Translations under genes and position numbers: made by a program | In this document: piece after piece, positions 9,220 through 18,381 of the stretch | Layout of the letters: every line of letters starts with the position of its first letter | Position numbering within the stretch: the stretch's first letter is position 1 | Assembly: GCF_000714535.1 (NCBI RefSeq) | Contig: NZ_AUND01000012.1 | Location: 62,001-126,000, forward strand | Direction of reading: 5' to 3' | DNA: 64,000 nucleotides | Source: Thioclava pacifica DSM 10166 | GTDB taxonomy: Bacteria; Pseudomonadota; Alphaproteobacteria; Rhodobacterales; Rhodobacteraceae | The notes under the pieces: model-generated | Databases searched by the model: none | The model's input: the letters and a program-made list of their open reading frames with translations, nothing else | Told to the model about the DNA's origin: nothing

Positions 9220-10087
9220 ATCCCTTGATGCGAAAGACGCAGCCATCCGTCATCAGCTGCGGCGGCGTCACGCAGAGCCCGCGCGCCACGTTCCAGGCGG
9301 CCAGGACCTTCGGCACGTAATCGCGCGTCTCGGCATAGGGCGGCACGCCGTCATTCTTCTTCACCGCGTTCTCACCCGAGTTATAGGCGGCGATCACCAT
9401 CAGCGGGTCGCGGTTGAATTCCTTCATCAGCCAGTCGAGATAGGTCACCCCGCCCGCGATGTTCTGCGCCGGATCCTTACTGTCGTTGACATCGAAGCGC
9501 TCGGCTGTTGCGGGGATCAGCTGCATCAGCCCCACAGCACCTGCATGGCTGACAGCATCATGTCGCCCGCCGGATTCGACCGAGATCATGGCGAGCACCA
9601 GCGCGGGCGAGACCTCGGTTCCGATCGTCGACTTCAGGATATCGGTGCCATGCGTCTGCGCGATCTTCGCCAGCGCCTCGAGGCGCGGCGCGCGCACCTG
9701 CGTGCCTTTCGGCCCTTGGGTAAGAGCTGCCAGCGCCAGATCGAGCCGCCCTGCCCGATCCTCGAGCCGCGGCGAGACCTTGTTCCAGTACCATGCGTAA
9801 TGCGCCGAGCGCACGGCCTTGTCAGCGCCTGCGGTGCCGCTCTTGGCAGGCGGCACGCGCGTGACGGGCTGCCAGGGCTCCTTGGACATGGCGGCAAGCT
9901 CGCGCTTTTGCTCCTCGGGGTCGATCTGGATGGTAATGAAACGTTTCGTACCCGGCGCAGGCGGCTTCACGATCTTTGGCTTGAAGCCCGGTTGCACCGG
10001 CGCCGAGGTTTCCGCCCAGCCCGGCACGGCCAAAGCGGCCGACATTAGCATCACGATGACTGCCCGTCTCACGCGCATGCGCGCCAC
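9218..10087 (-). CDS. Lytic transglycosylase (SLT domain), exported
   Basis: A periplasmic murein lytic transglycosylase. A basic N-terminus and hydrophobic segment (residues 9-25, ending GWAE) form a signal peptide. A proline-rich linker follows, then the SLT domain from about residue 155: catalytic E171 in AMISVESGGRHD, then SHAGAVGLMQLIPATAERF, NIAGGVTYLDWLM and the AAYNSGENAV motif. The C-terminus has two cysteines (LCVTPP, DGCVF) that could pair. The start could be either ATG in MARMRVRR. It sits beside the Tad locus, so a role in opening peptidoglycan for the pilus is possible but not shown; its strand is opposite to the pilus genes. Confidence 0.88.
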   Translation of the reverse strand: MARMRVRRAVIVMLMSAALAVPGWAETSAPVQPGFKPKIVKPPAPGTKRFITIQIDPEEQKRELAAMSKEPWQPVTRVPPAKSGTAGADKAVRSAHYAWYWNKVSPRLEDRAGRLDLALAALTQGPKGTQVRAPRLEALAKIAQTHGTDILKSTIGTEVSPALVLAMISVESGGRHDAVSHAGAVGLMQLIPATAERFDVNDSKDPAQNIAGGVTYLDWLMKEFNRDPLMVIAAYNSGENAVKKNDGVPPYAETRDYVPKVLAAWNVARGLCVTPPQLMTDGCVFRIKG

Positions 10088-10435
10088 CTGTTCATTGCCT
10101 CTCGCGGCTCTATCGACCGCCTTGCGATCTTTATCCCCGAAATTCCTGCGATTTTCCAGAAAATCCGTGCCCGAATCGTCCTCGATTCGGGTTGCGAGTC
10201 GCTTTTTTCAACGGGAAAAACATAATCACACGCCAAAAGTGAATTTTTTTATTGTTATTTTTCAACATGTTAATTGAAAAACCTCAACCCTTACCAATTT
10301 TCGCGAAATCGCCGCTTACCTGCCCAAATCGCGCCACGATCCGGGGGCCTTATAGGTCCATACCGCGAGACGGAGAACGGCAGAGACAGCCAACCAGAGA
10401 CGCGGGGCAGAGAACCAAACCCTAGGAGAGACACC
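10088..10435. other. AT-rich intergenic region upstream of the first Flp pilin
   Basis: No convincing gene. The stretch 10200-10310 is much more AT-rich than its surroundings and contains two copies of TTTTTCAAC (10204 and 10258) and a T-rich tract. It separates the divergently transcribed transglycosylase and pilin genes and must hold both promoters. An AGGAGAG ribosome site lies just before the pilin ATG. No confident -35/-10 pair could be chosen by eye. Confidence 0.5.
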
Positions 10436-10657
10436 ATGATGAAATTCTTCAAACTCAAGAAGTTCCACGACGAAGAAGACGGCGCTGTGACCGTTGACTG
10501 GGTTGTGCTGACCGCTGCTGTTGTTGGCCTCGGCGCCGCTGCGCTGGCCCTGGTCCGCACCAACACCAAGACCCTCGTGGACAAAATCGGCAACTACCTG
10601 TCGACCGCTGAAGTCGAAACGACCTTCGACAGCGGCGCGACGGATCCCACGCAGTAA
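10436..10657 (+). CDS. Flp/Fap-type pilin 1
   Basis: A 73-residue type IVb (Flp) pilin. A short charged leader (MMKFFKLKKFHDEEDG) precedes the prepilin-peptidase site G-AVTVDWVVLTAAVVGLG, then a 20-residue hydrophobic helix. Cleavage after G16 gives a mature subunit with D at +5 and W at +6, where classical Flp pilins have E and Y. The C-terminal part is polar (STAEVETTFDS). An AGGAGAG ribosome site fixes the start; the frame upstream to 10274 is not used. It is followed by a strong hairpin, so it may be made in excess as a single-gene transcript. It is paralogous to the next pilin. Confidence 0.9.
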   Translation: MMKFFKLKKFHDEEDGAVTVDWVVLTAAVVGLGAAALALVRTNTKTLVDKIGNYLSTAEVETTFDSGATDPTQ

Positions 10658-10683
10658 TCTGACACGTGATCTAATCGCAAGCG

Positions 10684-10718
10684 GGGCCGCACCTTCAGGT
10701 GCGGCCCTTGCTCGTTTC
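10684..10718 (+). terminator. Terminator or attenuator after pilin 1
   Basis: A 10-base perfect stem GGGCCGCACC / GGTGCGGCCC with loop TTCA, followed by TTGCTCGTTTC. The T-tract is imperfect, so partial read-through is possible. It lies 26 bases after the pilin stop. Confidence 0.75.
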
Positions 10719-10902
10719 AAACGGCTGAACGCTGGAGGAAACGCCAGGTCGTCTTCACGAGGCGAAAAGTGCAGATCCGCGCGCGTATCCGCTCTTAACC
10801 AAACCCTTATTCCCTTCGTGAAGCTGCCAAAGTTTGGCCATTTTGATGGGCTACTAATCTCAATAGTTAGGTCTGTATCAGAGTAAGAGAGGACGCGAGA
10901 CC

Positions 10903-11118
10903 ATGACCAAATTCCTGACCATGCTTCGCATCATGCGCGAGGATGAAGAGGGCGCCGTGACCGTCGACTGGGTCGTGCTGACCTCAGCCGTCGTGTCGTT
11001 CGGGATGCTTGTCGGCAGCGTTATCTGGGGCCAAACCGGCGGGCTTTCGAAAACGATCGCCGATTATCTTGGCACGGCCGAGGTCGCGACGACCTTCGGG
11101 GAAGACAATACTCCCTAA
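10903..11118 (+). CDS. Flp/Fap-type pilin 2
   Basis: A 71-residue second Flp pilin. Leader MTKFLTMLRIMREDEEG, cleavage site G-AVTVDWVVLTSAVVSFG, hydrophobic helix, and a polar tail with GTAEVATTFGEDNTP. The GAVTVDWVVLT core and the TAEV-TTF tail match pilin 1, so the two arose by duplication; the segment after the core differs (GSVIWGQTGG against LVRTNTK). The 245 bases before it contain the pilin 1 terminator and a GCCAAA-g-TTTGGC dyad at 10826-10838. The gap to cpaB is about 106 bases without a clear terminator, so it may be co-transcribed with cpaB. Confidence 0.88.
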   Translation: MTKFLTMLRIMREDEEGAVTVDWVVLTSAVVSFGMLVGSVIWGQTGGLSKTIADYLGTAEVATTFGEDNTP

Positions 11119-11224
11119 TTGGAAACAATTTTCGCCGCTGCGCCATTTTATCGCCCCTTTTGGCTGCAATAGAACGGGTCACCCACCGGCGTTATGTCCG
11201 GAGTGAAAACGGAAGGAAAAGACG

Positions 11225-12094
11225 ATGCGACTGATGTTCGCCCTGTTTCTCGTCGCCGGGATTGGCCTTGCCGTGGTGGCTGTGATCATGGCGCAAGGCC
11301 AGATCGCGCAGTTCCAGGCAGAACGCGACCACCTCGTGGCGATGCAGAAGAACGCGCCGCGCCTCGCAAATGTGGTCGTGGTCAAGAAACCTCTCAAATA
11401 CGGCGAACGCTTCACGGCGCAAGATCTCGCGGTGATCAAGGTTCAGGCCAGCGCATTGCCGCAAGGCACTTTTACGCAGATTGTCGCCAAGGCAGGCACG
11501 CCGGAAGCCGAGAAAGCGGTATTCATCGAAGGTGAAACCCGTCCGCGCGCCACGATGCGGTCTCTGGCGGCCAACGAATACCTGCTGAGTCAGCGCGTCA
11601 CCAAGCCCGGCACGGATGCTGGCATCCTCGCGAGCCTGCAGTCCAACCGTCGCGCCTTCACCATCCAGGTCAATGTCGCCAGCGGCGTCTCTGGCTTCCT
11701 GCGTCCGGGCGATACCGTCGATGTCTACTGGTCGGGTGCGATCAATGACGAGCCGGTGACCAAGCTGATCGAATCGAATCTGAAGCTCATCGCGATCGAC
11801 CAGAACGCCGATCCCGACCGCACTGCAGAGACCCAGATCGCGCGCACCGTGACCGCCGAGGTCAGCCCCGAACAGGTCGCGGCCCTGACACTGGCTCAGA
11901 ACACCGGCCGCCTGACGCTCTCTCTCGTCGGCGCCCATGACACCGACCAGGTCGGCGCGATCGAGATCGACCGCGACCAGCTCCTCGGGATCCAGAAAGA
12001 ACAGGTCCGTCAGGTCGAAAAAGCGAAGGTCTGCACCGTCAAGACCCGCAAAGGCAGCGAGATCATCGAAACTCCGATCCCCTGCACGAACTGA
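11225..12094 (+). CDS. cpaB: Flp pilus assembly protein CpaB (RcpC)
   Basis: A periplasm-facing Tad component anchored by one N-terminal helix (residues 3-22, ALFLVAGIGLAVVAVIMA). A SAF domain follows near 46-120 (VVVVKKPLKYGERFTAQDLAVI) and the RcpC-like region NVASGVSGFLRPGDTVDVYW near 155. In characterised systems this protein stabilises the secretin. Length 289 is typical. A GGAAGG site precedes the ATG. A strong terminator-like hairpin follows. Confidence 0.92.
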   Translation: MRLMFALFLVAGIGLAVVAVIMAQGQIAQFQAERDHLVAMQKNAPRLANVVVVKKPLKYGERFTAQDLAVIKVQASALPQGTFTQIVAKAGTPEAEKAVFIEGETRPRATMRSLAANEYLLSQRVTKPGTDAGILASLQSNRRAFTIQVNVASGVSGFLRPGDTVDVYWSGAINDEPVTKLIESNLKLIAIDQNADPDRTAETQIARTVTAEVSPEQVAALTLAQNTGRLTLSLVGAHDTDQVGAIEIDRDQLLGIQKEQVRQVEKAKVCTVKTRKGSEIIETPIPCTN

Positions 12095-12121
12095 TCAAAC
12101 TACACAATTTCAACTATTTGC

Positions 12122-12152
12122 ACGGGGCCTCACGGGGCCCCGTTGCTCGTTT
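12122..12152 (+). terminator. Terminator after cpaB
   Basis: An 8-base perfect stem ACGGGGCC / GGCCCCGT with loop TCACGG, followed by TGCTCGTTTG. The tail is nearly the same as that after pilin 1 (GCTCGTTT), so both hairpins probably work the same way. Confidence 0.75.
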
Positions 12153-12307
12153 GCGACAGGTTATCCACATGAACAACTCACGCCAATCCATTGATTATTG
12201 CAAAAAATCCCCTCTTGGGTCATGCTTTGCAAAACAATGGACGCAATCTGTCCCGAAAACAGGCGTGAAGACCTGTGATGAGGCGTGATCGGAGAGGCAG
12301 GGTCACA

Positions 12308-13732
12308 ATGAGACTGAAATCTATCGTAGGGGCCTGCCTTCTTGGCATGGCGCTGAGCACCACCGCATTCGCGCCGGTGCAAGCGGAGACGCTTAAAATC
12401 ATGTCGGGCACCGCGCAGGCTCCTCTGCACGTGCCCATGAACCGCGCCGTGGTGGTGGAAAGCGACACGCCCTTTGCAGAGCTGTCGATCGCCAATCCCG
12501 GCATCGCGGATATCCAGACGCTTTCGGATCGCTCGATCTACGTGCTGGGCAAGCTGCCCGGTCGTACGACGCTGACGATTCTCGGGGCCGATGGCAAACT
12601 GATCTCCAACGTCGATGTACAGGTCACGCCCGACGTGGCCGAGTTCAAGGAGCGGCTCAAGCAGATCCTTCCCGGCGAGAATATCGACGTGCGGACCGCC
12701 AATGACGGCATCGTCCTGTCGGGCACTGTTTCGTCTGCACAAAAGCTCGATCGCGCGCTCGATCTGGCGAACCGCTACGCACCCGACCGGGTTTCGAACC
12801 TGATGACGGTCGCGGGCACGCAGCAGGTGATGCTGAAAGTGCGCTTTGCGGAAATGCAGCGCTCGGTCGCCAAGAGCCTTGCCTCCTCACTCGCCGTGCG
12901 GGGCACCGGTGGCAACCTCTCGGGCATCGGCGCAACCGGCAACTTCACCGCATCCGGCGCAGTTTCGGGCATCTTCGACAGCGGAACGGTCCCGATCGCG
13001 GGCGACAAAGGCGCGATCGGCCTGGGATTCACCGCGGGCAACCTGCAATTCGCTGTCCTGCTCGAAGCTCTCGAATCGAAAGGCGTCGTGCGCACGCTGG
13101 CAGAACCGAACCTGACCGCACTCTCGGGTCAGCAGGCGGACTTCCTGGCCGGCGGCGAATATCCGATCCCGGTTCTCAAGGACAACTCGGTCTCGATCCA
13201 GTACAAGCCCTTCGGCGTCGAACTGGCCTTCACCCCGCGCGTGGTGGATGGCGATGTTATCAACCTCGAGATCGCGGCCGCAGTCTCGGCAATCGACACC
13301 ACCGTGTCGATGAGCCAGGGCGGCTTCACGGTCAACGCCTTCAAGAAACGCTCGACCTCGACCACCGTCGAGATGCGCGACGGCGAGAGCTTCGCGATCG
13401 CGGGCCTTCTGCAGGATGACTTCACCGATCTCAACGATCAGATCCCGTGGCTCGGCGATGTGCCGGTGCTCGGCGCGCTCTTCCGCTCCGCCGATTACCA
13501 GCGCAAGCAGTCGGAGCTCGTGATCATCGTGACCCCGCATCTTGTGTCGCCGGTCAAGGGTGAGGCACTTGCCCTGCCGACCGATCGTCTGAAACTGCCC
13601 ACCGAGTCCGAGCTCTTCCTTTATGGCAAGACCGCCGGTGACCTCACTGCGCCGACCAAGCCCACCAAGGGCCCGGCCGCCGAGGTCGCCAAGCAGGACT
13701 TCTCGGGCTCCTATGGCTACGTGATGGAGTGA
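12308..13732 (+). CDS. cpaC: Tad secretin CpaC (RcpA)
   Basis: Outer-membrane secretin through which the Flp pilus passes. The 474-residue product begins with a signal peptide (residues 1-29, VQAETLK). A pilus-secretion N-domain follows (PFAELSIANPGIADIQTLSDRSIYVLG), then a BON-like segment near 125-160. The secretin core runs from about 175, with the signature AEPNLTALSGQQADFLAGGE near 265 and the VPVLGALFRS-YQRKQSELVI end motif near 390. The ATG at 12308 is chosen because it opens directly onto the signal peptide; the frame is open from 12275. It is followed 5 bases later by the OmpA-like lipoprotein gene. Confidence 0.94.
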   Translation: MRLKSIVGACLLGMALSTTAFAPVQAETLKIMSGTAQAPLHVPMNRAVVVESDTPFAELSIANPGIADIQTLSDRSIYVLGKLPGRTTLTILGADGKLISNVDVQVTPDVAEFKERLKQILPGENIDVRTANDGIVLSGTVSSAQKLDRALDLANRYAPDRVSNLMTVAGTQQVMLKVRFAEMQRSVAKSLASSLAVRGTGGNLSGIGATGNFTASGAVSGIFDSGTVPIAGDKGAIGLGFTAGNLQFAVLLEALESKGVVRTLAEPNLTALSGQQADFLAGGEYPIPVLKDNSVSIQYKPFGVELAFTPRVVDGDVINLEIAAAVSAIDTTVSMSQGGFTVNAFKKRSTSTTVEMRDGESFAIAGLLQDDFTDLNDQIPWLGDVPVLGALFRSADYQRKQSELVIIVTPHLVSPVKGEALALPTDRLKLPTESELFLYGKTAGDLTAPTKPTKGPAAEVAKQDFSGSYGYVME

Positions 13733-13737
13733 GAGCG

Positions 13738-14406
13738 ATGATGGGTCAGGCGAACAAGCTACGCAGCTCGGCAATCCTTCTCACCATGGCACTGGCTCTC
13801 GCCGGCTGCTCCGAGGGGTCCAAGATTCTCCACTCCGAAGCGGGGTCCAACTTGGACGGAACCGCGAACTTCGGAGCCACCATCGCACACAACACCGCGC
13901 TGATGAGCGGGGATGAGAGCTTCGCGATCAACATGACGCGGAAATTCGCGGCGGATGTGCCCAACACGGTTCATTTCGCCTTCAATTCCTCGGTGCTCGA
14001 TGCCCAGGCGCAGCGCGTGCTGATGCTGCAAGCCGACTGGATCAAGCAATTCCCCGAGGTGCGGTTCCGCGTCTACGGCCATACCGACCTCGTGGGCAGC
14101 AATGCCTATAACAAGGCGCTCGGCCTGCGCCGCGCCCGTGCGGTGGTGAACTTCCTCGTCGGACAGGGCATCTCGCGCTCGCGCCTTGAGGCGGTCGTTT
14201 CCTACGGCGAAACACAGCCCTTGGTCTACACCCAGGCACCGAACGAGCAGAATCGCCGGACGGTGACCGAGGTCTCGGGGATCGTGCATGGCGGCAAACC
14301 CATCCCGCTCGATGGAAAATATGCGCGTGTCGTCTATCGCGAATATGTCCGTTCGGCCTCGGTGATGCCGCTGACCACGGTGAACGAAGGCACTCCGGGC
14401 GGCTAA
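13738..14406 (+). CDS. OmpA-family lipoprotein of the Tad locus
   Basis: An outer-membrane lipoprotein. The signal ends in lipobox ALAGC (Cys about residue 22) and an OmpA_C peptidoglycan-binding domain occupies about 80-180, with HFAFNSSVLDAQAQRVL and GHTDLVGSNAYNKALGLRRA. A basic, tyrosine-containing tail follows. It lies between cpaC and cpaE, where other Tad loci carry cpaD, so it may anchor the secretin to the cell wall in place of CpaD; that role is inference. A GTG 9 bases earlier overlaps the cpaC stop and is an alternative start. A 13-base-stem terminator follows. Confidence 0.85.
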   Translation: MMGQANKLRSSAILLTMALALAGCSEGSKILHSEAGSNLDGTANFGATIAHNTALMSGDESFAINMTRKFAADVPNTVHFAFNSSVLDAQAQRVLMLQADWIKQFPEVRFRVYGHTDLVGSNAYNKALGLRRARAVVNFLVGQGISRSRLEAVVSYGETQPLVYTQAPNEQNRRTVTEVSGIVHGGKPIPLDGKYARVVYREYVRSASVMPLTTVNEGTPGG

Positions 14407-14449
14407 TCCCCGAACAAGTGATCGCGGTTTCGCGACAATCGACATTGGC

Positions 14450-14490
14450 AAACGGCGGGCTTGATAAACAAAGCCCGCCGTTTCTCTTTA
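14450..14490 (+). terminator. Terminator after the OmpA-like lipoprotein gene
   Basis: A 13-base perfect stem AAACGGCGGGCTT / AAGCCCGCCGTTT with an 8-base loop, followed by CTCTTTATC. It separates cpaC-ompA from the cpaE operon. Confidence 0.85.
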
Positions 14491-14662
14491 TCGTCGCCCA
14501 AAACCTCACAATTGAAACAGTCTGGCCGCAATCTCGCCCAGATTCCCACCCAGATTGATCCTTGGCAGAAAAGGCATGACGCCGAGTCATGCTTGGTCTG
14601 CGGCGTATGAGAGGGCGCAACCTCCGGCGACCGTGGGCCCAGGAAACGAAGGACAGAGGCTA

Positions 14663-15922
14663 ATGAGTGCAGCAGCAATGATGACCACGGAGCCGGCGCC
14701 GATCCAGGCCTGCACGGTTTCGCGCGACGTCTCGAATTTCGATTTGCTGATCGAGGACATGGAAACCGAACTCGGTGAAAGCTGGGGCGATCTCACCTTT
14801 GACGAGGCCGTGATCTTTCTCGGGCAACCCGACGCCTCGAAACTGGAATTCATCGCGATCGCCGTGGATGGCGAGGACGAGGATGAACTCACAAAGATCT
14901 CTGGCATCATCACCGAGGCGAAGGAGCGCAACATCCGCGTGATCCTGATCGCCGAAGAAGTCAGCCCGATCGCGCTGCACCAGCTGCTGCGTCTGGGCGC
15001 GGATGACTTCGTGCCCTACCCGCTTCCCGAAGGCGCGCTGCATGACGCGATCGAACGTCTCGGTCAGGCCGACGTGCCGAACCTGCCGGTGCCGAGCCAT
15101 GCGCCTGCGATGGCCAACACCGGTGGGCGCGATGGGGTCGTGCTTGCGGTTCACGGGCTTTCGGGTGGCGTGGGCGCCACCACATTTGCGGTCAATCTCG
15201 CTTGGGAACTGGCGACGGCTCATGACGGCAAGAAGAAGGAAACGCGCCCCTCCCCGCGCGTCTGCCTGCTTGATCTCGATCTGCAATTCGGCAGCACCGC
15301 CACCTATCTCGATCTGCCGCGCCGCGAGCTGATCTATGAGTTGCTCAGCGACACCGAGCATATGGATGGCGAGAGCTTCAAACAGGCGCTGCTGAGCTTC
15401 AACGAAAAGGTCGACGTGCTGACCGCCCCCGCCGACATGCTCCCGCTCGATTTGATCTCGGGCGAGGATGTGGAGCGGCTGATCGAAATGGCCCGATCGC
15501 ATTTCGACTTCGTCGTAATCGACATGCCGTCGACCGTCGTGAGCTGGACCGAGACCGTGCTCAACAAGGCCCAACTCTATTTCGGCCTGCTGGAGATGGA
15601 CATGCGTTCGGCGCAGAACGTGCTGCGCCTGGTGCGTGCGCTCAAGGCCGAGGGCCTGCCGACCGAAAAGCTGCGCTACGTGCTCAACCGCGCGCCGAAA
15701 TTCACGGATCTCAACGGCAAGGCCCGCGTGAAGCGTCTCGCCGAGAGCCTCGACATCTCGGTCGAGCTGATGATGTCGGATGGCGGCAAGTTGATCACCC
15801 AAGCCAATGATCACGGCCTGCCGCTTGCGCTTTCCGCCCCGAAAGTGCCGCTGCGCAAAGAAATCCAGAAACTCGCTGGCTCTCTCGTCGAACTCGGCGA
15901 GTCGATCGAAGTCGCGGCCTGA
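14663..15922 (+). CDS. cpaE: Tad assembly protein CpaE (TadZ), MinD/ParA-like
   Basis: The protein that localises the Tad machine. An N-terminal receiver-like domain (about 30-140) precedes a MinD/ParA-type domain from about 155. The nucleotide loop reads LSGGVGATTFAVNLAW, and the Walker B-like LLDLDLQFG and VIDMPSTV segments are recognisable. Both lysines of the deviant Walker A motif (KGGxGKT) are replaced (SGGVGAT), so catalysis is doubtful; degenerate loops are known among TadZ proteins. The start follows GGACAGAGG and gives 419 residues; the open frame extends upstream to 14555. It is the first gene of a seven-gene unit ending with the prepilin peptidase. Confidence 0.92.
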   Translation: MSAAAMMTTEPAPIQACTVSRDVSNFDLLIEDMETELGESWGDLTFDEAVIFLGQPDASKLEFIAIAVDGEDEDELTKISGIITEAKERNIRVILIAEEVSPIALHQLLRLGADDFVPYPLPEGALHDAIERLGQADVPNLPVPSHAPAMANTGGRDGVVLAVHGLSGGVGATTFAVNLAWELATAHDGKKKETRPSPRVCLLDLDLQFGSTATYLDLPRRELIYELLSDTEHMDGESFKQALLSFNEKVDVLTAPADMLPLDLISGEDVERLIEMARSHFDFVVIDMPSTVVSWTETVLNKAQLYFGLLEMDMRSAQNVLRLVRALKAEGLPTEKLRYVLNRAPKFTDLNGKARVKRLAESLDISVELMMSDGGKLITQANDHGLPLALSAPKVPLRKEIQKLAGSLVELGESIEVAA

Positions 15923-15942
15923 GCCCAAAGGAGCCCGGACAG

Positions 15943-17400
15943 ATGTTCTCGCGCTACAAGAAACAGCCCGCCAAGCCCGGCAATGCTTCTGTCGCCGGTG
16001 CAGCGGCCGCAGCTCCCGCACCGGCCGCGCCGCCGCCCATTGATGCCGCACCGAAAACGGCCGTGCATCGCAAGCCGCTGCCGCTGAAGACGCCCGCCGA
16101 TGCCGCCGCGGCCGACAAGGAGCGCAAGCGCAAGGAGCGGATGCAGGAGCTGAAGGTCGAGCTGCACAAGCGCCTGCTCGAGAACCTCAACCTCGCCGCT
16201 CTGGAACATGCCTCCGAGAAAGAACTGAAGGCCGAGATCGCCGATATCACCTCCGAGGCGATGTCGGAGATGGCGGTCGCGCTCAACAGCCAGGACCGGC
16301 AGGCCCTGCATCAGGAACTCTATGACGAAGTGATGGGGCTCGGGCCCCTCGAACCGCTTCTGAAGGACGAGACCGTCAACGATATTCTCGTGAACGGCCC
16401 GAACCAGATCTTCGTCGAACGCGCCGGCAAGCTGCAACTGAGCGACATCACCTTCAAGGATGAGCGCCACCTGCTGCGCATCATCGACAAGATCGTGTCG
16501 GCCGTGGGTCGTCGCGTTGACGAATCCAATCCTTACGTCGACGCCCGTCTGGCCGATGGCTCGCGTTTCAACGCGATGGTGCCGCCGATTGCGGTCGATG
16601 GCTCGCTCGTTTCGATTCGTAAATTCAAGAAGGACAAGCTCGGGATCGACGATCTCGTGCAATTCGGCGCCTTCACCGAGGAAATGGCCGCCTATCTTCA
16701 GGCAGCCGTCGCCACCCGCCTCAACGTGATCGTCTCGGGCGGGACGGGCTCGGGTAAGACGACGACGCTCAACGCGCTCTCGTCCTTCATCGACAACTCC
16801 GAGCGTATCCTGACCATCGAGGATACGGCGGAACTTCAGCTTCAGCAGACCCATGTGGGCCGAATGGAAAGCCGCCCGCCGAACGTCGAGGGCAAGGGCG
16901 CGGTTACCCAGCGCGACTGTCTTCGCAACGCGCTGCGGATGCGTCCCGACCGTATCATCGTCGGCGAAACGCGTGGCGAGGAAGTCATCGACATGCTCCA
17001 GGCCATGAACACCGGCCACGACGGCTCGATGACAACGATCCACGCGAACTCCGCCCGTGACGGCATCGCGCGTCTGGAAAACATGATCTCGATGGCCGGG
17101 ATCGAAATGCCGATGAAGGCGATGCGCTCGCAGATCGCCTCGGCTGTGAACCTGATCGTGCAGGCCTCGCGTCTGCAGGACGGTTCGCGCCGCATGGTCT
17201 CGATCACCGAGATCACCGGCATGGAAGGCGACGTGATCTCGATGCAGGAAGTGTTCCGCTACGAGCGTCTCGGCCTCGCCCCCGACGGCAAGATCATCGG
17301 CCGCTTCACGGCGACCGGCGTGCGCTCACATTATTCCGATCGCTTCCGCCAGTGGGGCTATGACCTCCCGGCTTCGATCTACGAACCCGTGCAGGACTAA
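15943..17400 (+). CDS. cpaF: Tad secretion ATPase CpaF (TadA)
   Basis: Hexameric cytoplasmic ATPase that powers Flp pilus extension. An Ala/Pro-rich N-terminal region (about 1-55) and helical N-domain precede the T2SE ATPase core. Walker [13 protein letters not shown] lies near 266-277, the Asp box [12 protein letters not shown] near 290, Walker [15 protein letters not shown] near 335-350 and the His box [12 protein letters not shown] near 363. Length 485 is usual. It starts 20 bases after cpaE and 11 bases before tadB. Confidence 0.96.
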   Translation: MFSRYKKQPAKPGNASVAGAAAAAPAPAAPPPIDAAPKTAVHRKPLPLKTPADAAAADKERKRKERMQELKVELHKRLLENLNLAALEHASEKELKAEIADITSEAMSEMAVALNSQDRQALHQELYDEVMGLGPLEPLLKDETVNDILVNGPNQIFVERAGKLQLSDITFKDERHLLRIIDKIVSAVGRRVDESNPYVDARLADGSRFNAMVPPIAVDGSLVSIRKFKKDKLGIDDLVQFGAFTEEMAAYLQAAVATRLNVIVSGGTGSGKTTTLNALSSFIDNSERILTIEDTAELQLQQTHVGRMESRPPNVEGKGAVTQRDCLRNALRMRPDRIIVGETRGEEVIDMLQAMNTGHDGSMTTIHANSARDGIARLENMISMAGIEMPMKAMRSQIASAVNLIVQASRLQDGSRRMVSITEITGMEGDVISMQEVFRYERLGLAPDGKIIGRFTATGVRSHYSDRFRQWGYDLPASIYEPVQD

Positions 17401-17411
17401 GGAGACACCAA

Positions 17412-18371
17412 ATGGCGACCCCCGTCATCTACCTGCTGATCTTCATCGCGGTCCTGCTGCTGGTCGAAGGCATGTATTTGCTGTTCTTCGGCAAGTCGAT
17501 TTCACTCAACAAGCGGGTGAACCGCCGCCTCGAGATGCTCAACAAGGGCGAGCGGCGCGAAGAGGTGCTCGAACGGCTCCGCAAGGAGGCCACGCAGCAC
17601 ACCGAGGCCCGCACCATCCCGCTCTATTCGCTGCTCGCGACCAAGGCACAGAAGGCCAATATCGCTTTCTCGCCCGTCGCGCTCATCGCGATCATGGCCT
17701 TTGCGAGCTTCGTCGCGTTCGTGGCACTCAGCCTGACCTCGCAGGCGGGCATCTATATCCGTATCGCGCTTGCACTCGGCATGGGTGTCGGCGGCGTCTA
17801 TTTCTGGGTCAACAACAAGGCCAAGAAGCGCATGGCGCTGATGGAAGAGCAACTTCCCGACGCGGTGGAACTGATGGTGCGCAGCTTGCGTGTCGGCCAC
17901 CCGCTGGCCTCCGCGATCCAGGCCGTGGCGCGCGAGATCCCCGATCCGCTGGGCTCCGAATTCGGCATCATCGCCGACGAGGCCGCCTATGGCCGTAACG
18001 TTTCCGAGGCGATCTCGGAAATGGCCGAGCGTCTCGACATGCAGGACATGCGCTTCCTCGCCGTGTCGGTCTCGATCCAGCAGACCTCGGGCGGCAACCT
18101 CGCCGAGGTGCTCGAAGGTCTCTCGAAGGTGATCCGGTCGCGCTTCCGCCTGTTCCGCCGGGTGAGCGCCATCACCGCCGAACCGCGCTGGTCGGGTATC
18201 TTCCTGTCGGCCTTCCCGATCGCGGTCCTCGTGATCATCCAGGTCATCTCACCGCATTATTATGACGACGTGAAAGAAACGACGGCTTTCATTCCCGCCG
18301 CCATCGTCGTCTTCGCCCTGCTCGGCGCGAACATGATCTTCATGAAGGTCATGACGACCATCAAGGTTTGA
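17412..18371 (+). CDS. tadB: Tad inner-membrane platform protein TadB
   Basis: One of the two GspF-like platform proteins that couple the CpaF ATPase to pilin polymerisation. The 319 residues comprise an N-terminal helix (YLLIFIAVLLLVEGMYLLFF), paired helices near 90-135 and a T2SSF domain near 150-280 (QLPDAVELMVRSLRVGHPLASAI, QQTSGGNLAEVLEGLS). Two C-terminal helices end the protein. A GGAGACACC ribosome site follows the cpaF stop. Confidence 0.94.
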   Translation: MATPVIYLLIFIAVLLLVEGMYLLFFGKSISLNKRVNRRLEMLNKGERREEVLERLRKEATQHTEARTIPLYSLLATKAQKANIAFSPVALIAIMAFASFVAFVALSLTSQAGIYIRIALALGMGVGGVYFWVNNKAKKRMALMEEQLPDAVELMVRSLRVGHPLASAIQAVAREIPDPLGSEFGIIADEAAYGRNVSEAISEMAERLDMQDMRFLAVSVSIQQTSGGNLAEVLEGLSKVIRSRFRLFRRVSAITAEPRWSGIFLSAFPIAVLVIIQVISPHYYDDVKETTAFIPAAIVVFALLGANMIFMKVMTTIKV

Positions 18372-18381
18372 GGAGTCTTCC

